Assembly: GCF_964275005.1 (NCBI RefSeq)
Contig: NC_092686.1
Span: forward strand, 44,576,333 to 44,640,332
Length of the DNA stretch: 64,000 bases
Direction of reading: 5' to 3'
Source: Diadema setosum
Taxonomy: Eukaryota > Echinodermata > Echinoidea > Diadematoida > Diadematidae
Positions within the stretch are counted from its first letter, which is position 1. Every line of letters starts with the position of its first letter. Shown here in pieces: positions 54,151 to 64,000 of the stretch. Below the pieces are notes generated by a model, which worked only from the letters and a program-made list of their open reading frames with translations, did no database searches and was not told where the DNA came from. A program made the translations under genes and the position numbers.

Positions 54151-54890
54151 ACACTCGGGGTAGATTGTTTGGAAAGTTTTAGGCAGTTGAAAGTTAGACG
54201 ATATAGTGGTCATTTATTTGAATTGCAAAGTAAAATAAGAAACAAACTAAGTATGGATATATATTTCATTTACTGCTCGAATTCTTTAAAAATCTTACAT
54301 CCAAGCGCAGAGAGATTTTTTTTTCCGAATTGGAATTCAACGATCTGCTGAACGCTTTGGGTGAAATTGAAATTTGTAGACAATAAAACCTAAGTCGGTT
54401 TAATCTTATCTAATCGGCAAAAACAACAGCAACAACAACAACAACAATCTCGAAACAAACTATACTATTTCATTTGTTTCGTGTCAAACAAAGATCAAGT
54501 GGACCCTGTTCGCCAGCAAAACAAAGCAAAGCAAAACAAAACAAAACAAAACAAAAAGGGTGTTCGTTTGCACCCCTGCGCGCCCCTGTATAGTCACCGG
54601 CTTGTTATTTATACAGTACATACTGTCAAATAATGATAAAGAAGGCAAACTGTACACTAAACCCACGAGTAACGTGCTTCTCCTGAATTGTCAAGAAGTT
54701 TAAATTTTATTTTCAGTGGTGTGGTTATAAGACTGATGATAACAACAATGATAATCACGGTATGATAGTCACACTAATTACCCCTTCCTTAATGACTGAC
54801 CCATTCTTACAACCCTTATTCTACCTGGAGAGAGAGAGAGAAAAGGAAGAAAAGAGATATCTCATTTGTCACTCATGTCTCATATCTTAC

Positions 54891-54927
54891 ACACACACAC
54901 ATACACACACACAGACACACACATATA

Positions 54928-54988
<61 letters not shown>
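54891..54988. repeat. (AC)n-(TA)n microsatellite
   Basis: ACAC repeats to about 54923 followed by about 60 bp of alternating TA, in the gap between the intronless gene and RTCB. Confidence 0.95.
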
Positions 54989-54993
<5 letters not shown>

Positions 54994-56461
54994 TATTTAT
55001 GAGATATGAGAAAGGAAGGAGAAAACGGTGCGTAGCTTTGACATCATTATTCCTCTTACTGTTCCTCCTTTTCGGAACTATACCGGTATAGAGGAAACAC
55101 AGCTATAAACATGTAGGAAGAAAGGGAGAGAGTGCGGATGTATGATATACGCCAACATGATTACTGTACATGATGTTTACAGTCTAAATGCCAATCAATG
55201 GACTCTTATTATCATTATTCTTTTTGTTTTGTTTTGGGTTTTTTTTTTGTTTTGCTTTGTTTGTTTGTTTGTTTGTTTGGTTGGTTGGTTGGTTGGTTGG
55301 TTGGTTGTTGTTGTTGCTTTTTTTTTGGGGGGGGGGGAGCGACTGGTAAGTCTATCTGGTGATGACTGTATGAAGATATTTTGTTTGTGCACCATTATTG
55401 TTTTTCCCGAACGGCAGTAAAACCATTGAGAAACTATGAAAAACAAACGGCGACTTGTTTGTTTTCTGATGCTACTTCGAGAAGAAAAGAGTGATGATGA
55501 TTACGCATGTTTGCGTGCAGGCACCTATACACGTTTGTTTGTTGTTGTAAAATGCGTTTGAACTTGAGGGAGTTTATGCAAGACCAACAGCGATTGTAGA
55601 AGAGAAACTTGGTCATAACATGTTGTTTTAACATTTATTCGGCCGCGAGATTTTTTTTTCAGGCTTGTTATGTTTTGCGTGAAGAGTAATTATCATCAGT
55701 TGGTCGTACTCAAAATTGGGGCAATTATAATCAAGGGAGACAGTGTGTTTGTGGCAAACCTGTTGGTCAATAGCAGTTAATCAGGCAGGTTATATTTGGC
55801 ATCTGATTACAGTGCATTGTTCTGGCATTACTTTTACAAGCATGACCTTACAAAATCAGCTACAGGCTGATTTCCTTTACATGTCAACATGATCGAGCAG
55901 TATGCGTATTTGTAAAGCTAATTGATACCTTTACCATGTAATTTTTCGTCATTTGATGTTATAAAGAAAAAGCAACTTTTTGAAAGATTAGACCATGCAT
56001 TGGTCAGCAATTACCAATCATTTAACATGGTCAAACACGTAAACAACAAGACCAAATCAACACAGTCTGTGATATACGCAAATGTATAGACCTATACATA
56101 CATAATACAAATCACATGACTAATCAATTGCAGTTTTATCAATTGTCGTTTTCAAAGAGCTTCAATGTTTCAGTATATATGTGAGTGGGCCACTCTTTTT
56201 GCATAATTTATAGGAATATACTGGGTCTAACCACTTGGGTCCCACTTTTTTTATTAACATCCTGAAGTGGCGCTAGAAAAATTTGGTAAAGCTTTTGTTG
56301 TTTTTGCTTTCAAGCTGATTAGAACTGCCCCCTCCCCCTTTTAAAAACGCACCGCCGGCCGGCCGTGGCACATAAATACTATAGTTTACTTCCTCTCAAC
56401 CAACTCCCTATATCATTCCACTTCATACAGCTAAGCATAATCCTTACACAGAAAAACAAAA

Positions 56462-56483
56462 CAACAACAACAACAACAACAAC

Positions 56484-56518
<35 letters not shown>

Positions 56519-56529
56519 TAATAATAATG

Positions 56530-56584
<55 letters not shown>

Positions 56585-56586
56585 CA
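56462..56586. repeat. (AAC)n-(AAT)n microsatellite
   Basis: A short AAC run, then about 100 bp of AAT with four GAT interruptions, then AAC again. Long polyasparagine or polyisoleucine frames over it are not genes. Confidence 0.95.
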
Positions 56587-57046
56587 ATATCAACAACATC
56601 ATCATCAACCATTTCCAATCCAGAGAATTTAACTGAATGAATCTATGGTTAGACCAGGGACATAAGGTCATACATTATGTAGGCCTATACACATTTACCG
56701 TGACAACCTGGCGTAAACAAACTGTCTATTGCATTAGTGAGATAATAGACCTGTGTGCATTATCAAAAACATCGTATCACCACAGATCATTATTTCATTT
56801 AACATAGCCTTTTACAGAATGTCATTGCCCCGCGTCCAAAAACACGATACCAAATAGTTCGAATTTCATGAATGCATTCTTTCTACGCCTTCGAAATCTC
56901 CCTACCGCTATACACACAAAACCTGCGCGATTTTAACACAAAACTTGTGATTAAATAACGTAATCCATATTTTACATATTTGGTACACAGAAAACACATT
57001 CCATTCCAGCGAATTTAACTTTAAAACTGTTTAACTTTTTTAATTC

Positions 57047-57112
57047 ATCCATTCATTCATTCATTCATTCATTCATTCATTCATTCATTCATTCATTCAT
57101 TCATTTATTCAT
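57047..57112. repeat. (TTCA)n microsatellite
   Basis: About 15 perfect ATTC/TTCA tetramers with one ATTT near the end. Confidence 0.95.
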
Positions 57113-60100
57113 TGTATTTCATTTCCGGGGCAGAAACATAATAATGATGTTTAACAGAAGATGAATGCATTACATCACAGTGTATAATGAAGGAAATAAG
57201 TTTACAAAATTGGAGATACGGTAATACGGGAAGTCTATACGCCACAGAAAGCATACAGAAAACATACAGAAATGCTGGATTATAGGGAGGAATATAAATT
57301 TATCTATCTGGAATCACGTTTCCCACTTTTCCAAATGTATCGAAACTTAGATTGCATATAAATTGCTAACTTTTCTGCTTATCTTGTTCATACAGAACTT
57401 TTATTCTAATCAAATCGGTGTGTTATCTTTCCTTCCTAAAAAAAAAAAATAACCAAAATTATGATTAGCTTACTGATCTTTTGTTTGTCTGGTAAATCAA
57501 TACCAAAAAGAATCTCTTCCAACTAAACTGCTGCAAATTAACATATAAAAAAAAAGTACTGCACTTTTCCTAAACCTTCATAGAAAATTAGCATGTTTAA
57601 TATGAATGTTTGTAAATCTTTTCCTCTTTATGGCAAAAGGAACATAAAGTTTACAAACTTAAGCTGAAATAGGTGATTATTCGTATACTCTATATACTCC
57701 ATGCGATAAGGTGGTACTTCTTCCCATACTGAAGTTATCTTTATTAGAAAAATCATTTTAAAAGAATCTCAGTTTTTTTTTTCATCAACGAATTATCACT
57801 AATTAATTTTCCTCACCAATTCAGCATAACATCTTCGGAGGTAATCTTATATATAAATATATAAATATATATATTTTTTTGTGAAATACTCGATCAACAC
57901 ATCTAAGTAATATTGTCCTTTGTTGTAAGAATAATCCACTGAATATAATTCCCCACTCTTATCCATTTCATGATCCAATCTGAAACTTTTTTTTCAAAAA
58001 ACATGTAGGTCTACAAATGTTCATGTTATGTAATGCACCTTTACATGCAAAGCTACATAATACAGCATTACTAGTAAATCGATTATTGCTCAATGCTGTT
58101 TATCAATAGTATAATTTCACCATCATTCGCTGCGTGGGCGCTCACCAACCACCACAAGCTCGCTTCAACGCGCGCACACATACACGACATTGTACACCGC
58201 CTTCCTTTGCTGTGCTCTCCTTCCTCGATCTCGTCCAGAGAGTAGAAGGCCCGACCATACAGTTAAATGACATAGTGAAAGCCTCAGAACTGGAAGACCT
58301 AAATCTTCCTTGTTGCGGTGATCAGTTTAGGTAAGGGTATTTCTCACTTTGAGACCAGCTGTAGCATTTAGGAGAAAAGCATGCTGTCTGTAGAAATGTA
58401 GTTGAACAGCTGCAGTCACAAGCCTAATGTTACACGTTTTGCAACCGTAAGCGTAGGCGGAGCTTCCCCTTGTGTGCCGTAGGGACTGCCAGCTACACGA
58501 GACGTGGTTCTTGTAAGATGTCGACACGTTTGCGCAATACCGGTATAGGCCTACTACTGGTGCCTTATGTGATATGTGGCTTGTGCATATTATTTATAAA
58601 CGTCATTCACCGGATTTAGTCTAACGAGGTGACAGCTTTACAAGAGAGTACCGGTACCCTGCTTTACGTTTAACGTTACAGCTAATGGTGTCATACTCGA
58701 AGAATAAACTGATACATTGCGTAGAAGTAACTTTGGATCATATAGTAAACTATCGTGAGTATAGATCTAGTCAAGTGAAGTGTGTGATTGAGACAGAAAG
58801 GAGACTGACATTTTGAGCTTGTGTTGTGTCACCGACAGAGCAGAAGTGGGAGAAGTGGCCAGTAAGTGATATAAATAATTTAATAGACAGTCTAAACTAA
58901 CGTTAGTTGAGAACAGATTTGACCAGATTTGTCAAACATTGATAGATAGATATATATTATATACCAATCTCACTATTTCCAGGTCTAAAAAATTCTGTTA
59001 GATTGTCTGCATTCATCACTGCAAGAACTACTAGACTACCGCTACCAGAAGTATAATAAGTAAGTATGGTTGGTCCTACTAGTACTACTCATCGACCGCC
59101 TAATTTTTATCTGCCTGATAAGAATATTTAAGACTGAAATTCACTTTAAAACTTGACCTAGTACGTGATTTAGAAAATCCGGCACTATCAAATGCTGTTG
59201 TCCCCTTTTCAATTCGAAGTTTCAGTGCAAGATTATTGCCGTAGAACTTGAGTGCCCTCTTTTCAGGTCCTCGCTACTTTTGCCGCTACTTTTTTTAATC
59301 GACCGCTGTTTTTGTATTGACAAAGCACACAAACCGAGTTGTATTGAACACCGTGTTGTACGAAGCTTTTTAGAAAATGCATTGACATTACATTACGATT
59401 CGGTTAAAATATTAATTTGAAATTTTGTCCTTGATTTAAACCATAATAATGAACTGTGAATTTTCGTTTTCCCACACATCCTCATTGACAGTCAAAGCCA
59501 ATACATTTTTATGTGTTCTGTGCGCAGTGCAGTGCGTACTAAATGCTCTGTGCACCAAAAACTATGCGGTCGGTTTCAAAAAGGGTGGTTGATGTGTAGT
59601 AGAGCTACCATACCTTTCCGAGATGGCTCCTATAGGGCTAACCGCATCAGCGACCCTAACACGTACCGAGTCGGGCTGTTACTAGTTACAGCGCCCCGTG
59701 CCGGGGTTACTATAGGGTTTACATCATACATGGAAGTAAATTTAACTTGTTTCAAATGTCTTATGTATTCATTCATATGTAGATTTCTTCTCTGTGTGAC
59801 ATTTACTGGACATTTTTTTTTTTTTTTTTACGTAACTTTATTGACAGATACACATTTGACGAGAGAGTCTTGAATGTTGAGGGCATGAGCATGGTTCCAT
59901 TGATGATCAATGCCACTGGGCCGTTACACTCCTATATACTTATAGTCCTAGCACACACAATAGTTTTGCTGGCAATATGGAATTATGATGGCAATTGCAA
60001 CGGGAATTGCAACAACACAGCAATTGTAAATGGGCACAGTAATTCTCAAGTCAATGTGAATTAAAAACCTGCACCAAGGTTCTACCTCCCATGCCAAAAT

Positions 60101-60362
60101 TCGACCACACGCAAAAGCATAGGTTTTACACAGAGCTGGTGGTCGAATTGTGGATGGTTTGTGTTCAAATTGTGGGCAGCTTGCTTTAATTTTGCTGTAT
60201 TCAGTATTGATTTTCAACTTTTAATTTGCTTTAAAAATGGCAGCCTTAAAAAAAATGCATATATTGATATTTTGTAATCCTGAGATAGGGTTGTTGTGTT
60301 AAGTATTTATGCATTGTGATAGGATCTAATCCAATTTTTTTATTGTTTCTGTTTATCAACAG

Positions 60363-60433
60363 ATTTCGTCTGTAAAGAGAGTACTATTCCATTGTCATCC
60401 TCTTCGTTAACTACGGCAAACAATCCTACAAAG
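60363..60433 (+). other. RTCB: RTCB 5' UTR part of the first coding exon
   Basis: A good acceptor (poly-T, then gtttatcaacag) ends at 60362, so the first coding exon probably begins at 60363 with a 71-nt untranslated segment. This implies at least one upstream non-coding exon, which I could not find. Confidence 0.5.
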
Positions 60434-63400
60434 ATGTCTACAATAATAAGGTCATACAACGAGGAACTCAAATACCTCAAGAAGCTTGATGACAACTGCT
60501 GGCAAATTAAGAAGGGATTTGTCAACAATATGCAGGTATTTATGCAGTTACAATGTAATTACGATATACTGTACGAGCTGAAATTTTCGCGTACAGATAT
60601 TTACAGAGGTCTAACTGTACTTATCTATTCGCACATTGTTATTTTCACGTGTTGTTATTTTCGCGGTTCAAAGGCGATTCGCGAAATTCGCGAAAATAAA
60701 ACCACCGCAAAAATTTCAGCTCGTACAGTATGTTAGACCAAAAGATCAGTCTGTATTTATCATGGGGGATATGTTCTTCTGAGACTACATCTAGCTTCAC
60801 GGAATCTCTCTCCTATACAGACTGAAGGCTCTCATACCCGATTCTGCTGTATTGAGGGGAACTGTATGCTCCACTGAGGTAAACCAGTATAATTGGCTAA
60901 CGTATGCATTTGCTGATGATAATCAGTTATCAGTGTGCTATTAGCGTGCCACTAGCTCGCCGACATGCTGATAGCTAGAGCTCTATATCTTTTCCCATGA
61001 AAATTCTAAATCTTTGATATATCAAGCAGCTAGTGAACGCATTGTATTCATAAATGCTATTTAATTTTAAATTTGGACTGTGAATATAAGACATAACTAT
61101 TCAGGAGGGTGAGATACAAAATGTACCTCACCCAGCATGTCTATAGGAACAGTGGTTAAGCACCCCCTCCCCCCCCCCCCCCCCCACAGCAGTGGCTGTG
61201 AGAGGCTTCTGTCTGTCTCAGATGAGAGCTGTCAAAGTGAAAAAAAAAAAATGTTATGAAACCCCTCCAAACAGACAAGATTTTTCTGTCTAAAGGTATG
61301 TACGCCCATTATTTTTATCATGCTACAATCGTACTGGAGTTACTAAACATTGAATCAGTTCAGTGCTGATTCACTTTGTGGTGAAGGCAGTCTGTTAGTT
61401 GGTTACATTAATATGCAGATATTCATATGATTGTATGCAAAAGATTTTAACTGAACGTCCTACTTCAAAGAGACTTGTAAAGAATACAGTATCTTGAATT
61501 CTTTTGCATTCAGATACTCTCTCTGGAGCACAAGGATTGTAACTAAAGCAAATGAGCTACTTGTACAGGTACTTGTACCTATACCTATACTCTTAAATGC
61601 TAGTGTGTACCCAAGTGTTTCGCTTTTGAAAAATTGACATGTTTGACTCTAAAATTAATGGACAGTTTTGCTGTAATCTTTGCTATTGAAAATACATGTG
61701 AATTTATTGTAATAATAACCTTTCTTTCCCCATTCTAATAGAAATTGTGAAAGATTACAAAGTTGGGAGTTCAGCTAATCACATAGGGCCATATTATTTC
61801 ATTATCAGTTTGAATCACTCAACCTGTCATTATCTTGAATATGATATGTGAAGTATGTAGGGATTATGAATTTCTGATGATACAATTTATGCTAGCATTA
61901 AAAGTAATTCTCCATTTTGTGTGTATCATTTTGAGGTGGTGATTGCAAATCAGCCATGCTGTTGAAGTTATATTTTTGTATGTTATTAATTGTCTAGGTG
62001 GAAGGACGATTCTTTGTTGATCCAAAGCTGGAAAAACTTATGTTTGAAGAACTGCAGCAGGCTTGTAGAACAAAAGGTGAAGATTTCATTTTTTAAGCAC
62101 TTCTGTATCAGTGAGGATAAGAAATAATTTCTATATTGAAAATGCATTCTGGCCACTTTCAATCATTGATGTCTTATTGGTCATGAATGCCAATTCTTTA
62201 AATGCTTCCTTGTCTTTTTGGTTGAATGATTTCTTAAAACATACATTGTAACTATCAGATACATATACTTCTGTATCCTTTTATTTTCAAAATCATTGTG
62301 TATATTCCATTAAAGATGGCTTGTATGTACATATCAGCTGTGATGTTTTTGATGTGACTTTCCAAAGTGAAGATACAGTGTATCAAGCTTTGGAGAATTG
62401 CTAGTGTCATTAAAGGAAGGTTAAAAAGGGAAAAGCTGTGTCACCAGACATGAAATACTTTTTTTTTTCACATTCATCATTGTTTCTTTGAAGTGAGAAT
62501 GGGTGCAAAATAGTGTAATATGTGTTTTTCATTGTACCACTACCTCTTCAGATTGTGTGCAACACTTGTTACAACCACCTTTCATATAAAACATTTTTTT
62601 TTACCATTTATGTTAGAATTTTAACCACCAGTACACATTTTGTGCACAGTTACACTCAGTCTGTGCGTGCCTACTCGTGATGTCATCCATTTTAGGTTTG
62701 AATGTGCATCCAAACTTTCATTAATGAGTGTGTCATCAAGCAGTGTATCAATGAGAGATAGCATACCATGTTTTCTCTCAGGAGTTGGAGGCTTCCTTCC
62801 TGCTGTGAAGCAGGTGGCCAATGTTGCCGCCCTACCAGGAATCGTGGGATATTCCATCGGGCTTCCAGATATACATTCTGGATATGGCTTTGCCATTGGT
62901 ACGTACACAGATGTAGTCAACTTTACCAGATACATTTGATCAAAGCTACTAAATCCGTATCCAAATGTGATGCAATGTTGGGTGATTGATATCGATGACC
63001 TTTAATATCCATTGGGACTTCACTCCCTGTCCAAAGTGATCACCTCAATATTTCCTGAATGTTCATGGATGAGTTATTGATTAATAATTTTGATTCATTT
63101 CATTCAATTATACATTCAGACAGAAATAAGTGTGAGTAATCCAAAAATAATGACATTGTTTATCATTGACAGGTGTAGGAGGAAAACTGCATTGCCAAAC
63201 ATTAAAGGCATAATTTACCTTTCGCAGAAGAAACAAAAACCCAGCATTAGTGCTTTGAAATATTTCTAAAATGTGAGTTAGGGATAGAAACAACCACTGA
63301 AAATTTGAATCCGTTTAATCGATGTTAACTATTGTTAAATACACAAAAGGGAACGATCGTTATTAGATGTTTCTAGACTAAACCATCTTCAGTTACGGTT

Positions 63401-64000
63401 TGATGAGAAAAATACTGATATCTCCTTATATTTTAGGCTTTATTGCAAATTTTATATGGTAGGATGTTTTGTGATACAACAGACCTATACATATGCATAA
63501 AATGTGATATCATGAACATTTTTTAAATCACTGCTCCCAAAGGTAAAGAGGACCTTTTAAAGCAGTAAAGTGCTATCTTATGTAGCCAAGTATAAAAATG
63601 CATCATTCCTTGTATTCTTCACAGAGCCTATAGCAATCAAAAAGAGATTTCTATAGAGAATTATGTAGTTGACATTCTCTCTAAAAGTCAGGAAAATTAA
63701 AGAGATAACAAAACAGACTATTTATTGGTCTATCAAAAAACAAATATACATTTTGATTTGAAGTATACATCTCATTTGCATCTACTTGGGTATGTAAGCA
63801 TGTTTGTTTCTAGGTTATGTATGGTTGATGACTTTTACCTGCCATTTATATTATACAGATAGTCAGATAGGTGTTATTATGTGTTTGTGCAGGCAACATG
63901 GCAGCATTTGATATGTCCAATCCTGAGGCGGTGGTCTCCCCCGGAGGAGTAGGGTTTGACATCAACTGTGGCGTGCGTCTCTTGAGGACCAACCTCACTG
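60434..64000 (+). CDS. RTCB: RNA-splicing ligase RtcB homologue, 5' part (four coding exons)
   Basis: RTCB is the catalytic subunit of the metazoan tRNA ligase complex. It joins tRNA exon halves, and XBP1 mRNA in the unfolded-protein response, by a GTP- and Mn-dependent 3'-phosphate route. Coding exons are 60434-60535, 61998-62076, 62782-62898 and 63893 to beyond the edge. They join in phase to about 135 residues. They align with human RTCB throughout: [69 protein letters not shown] and [20 protein letters not shown]. The Asp and Cys of FDINCG are metal ligands. The N-terminus is about three residues longer than human ([11 protein letters not shown] against MSRSYNDE). The C-terminal three quarters, including the guanylylated His, lie off the window. 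Confidence 0.96.
60569..60728. mobile_element. 160-bp MITE in RTCB intron 1
   Basis: The ends CTGTACGAGCTGAAATTTT and AAATTTCAGCTCGTACAG are inverted, with one mismatch over about 23 bp. TA flanks both sides, as for mariner-type insertions. The interior is rich in TTCGCG and CGCGAA words. Confidence 0.85.

Larger units (their letters stand above)
52654..60362. other. 3' flank of the intronless gene and RTCB upstream region
   Basis: No coding exon is supported. No canonical AATAAA follows the intronless gene until 54043, which lies in repeat-rich sequence. Simple repeats are (ATT)n at 53946, (TTTG)n and (GGTT)n at 55250-55312, (CA)n/(TA)n at 54891, (AAC)n/(AAT)n at 56462 and (TTCA)n at 57047. 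The RTCB promoter and first non-coding exon should lie in the right part (perhaps 58-60 kb) but were not located. Confidence 0.35.

Noticed and set aside
58134-58334. A 66-residue plus-strand frame upstream of RTCB as a first exon
   Set aside because: No similarity to RTCB, and human-like RTCB starts at 60434. It could overlap a promoter or a non-coding exon, but nothing shows it.

Overview
The window is AT-rich animal genomic DNA with small exons in long introns, GT-AG splice sites, abundant microsatellites and many short inverted-repeat DNA transposons. Gene content and repeat style fit a marine invertebrate deuterostome. I favour an echinoderm, but no single marker proves it. All four recognised proteins align along their visible exons with human relatives recalled from memory; no search was run.

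Layout. (1) 852-8286, + strand: the last nine visible exons of a voltage-gated calcium channel alpha-2/delta subunit (CACNA2D), ending in a cysteine-rich region and a GPI-type hydrophobic tail; the 5' part lies off the window. (2) 16392-22610, - strand: a three-exon MIF-superfamily gene, convergent with CACNA2D, with introns and 3' flank full of MITE-like palindromes. (3) 28283-46337, - strand: a complete carnitine O-palmitoyltransferase 2 gene (CPT2). I placed eleven exons that join in phase to 657 residues, against 658 in human. Two of its introns carry large tandem-repeat elements. (4) 51574-52653, + strand: an intronless gene for a disordered, basic, serine/proline-rich protein that I do not recognise, behind a compact promoter with a full CRE and a TATA box. 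(5) 60434-64000, + strand: the first four coding exons of RTCB, the tRNA-splicing ligase, running off the right edge.

The five genes show no operon-like relationship. Three are housekeeping or metabolic (CPT2 for mitochondrial fatty-acid import, RTCB for tRNA splicing and XBP1-type RNA ligation, MIF-like tautomerase), one is a channel subunit and one looks like a regulated phosphoprotein.

The most unusual content is in the CPT2 introns. A 6.1 kb foldback-like element (33279-39385) has inverted arms that are tandem arrays of a unit of about 165 bp. A separate 1.1 kb element (44613-45706) has 11-bp terminal inverted repeats around six units of about 157 bp. The two families look unrelated, yet both are built around AGGTCA nuclear-receptor half-sites: DR4 plus IR1 in the first and DR1 in the second. 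Both lie inside a gene whose mammalian orthologue is a known nuclear-receptor target. Also notable are a decayed tandem duplication of a CPT2 exon, a 620-bp near-perfect palindrome bounded by TTAA, and a tRNA-Trp-derived SINE. No retroviral, Polinton, CRISPR or bacterial features were seen.
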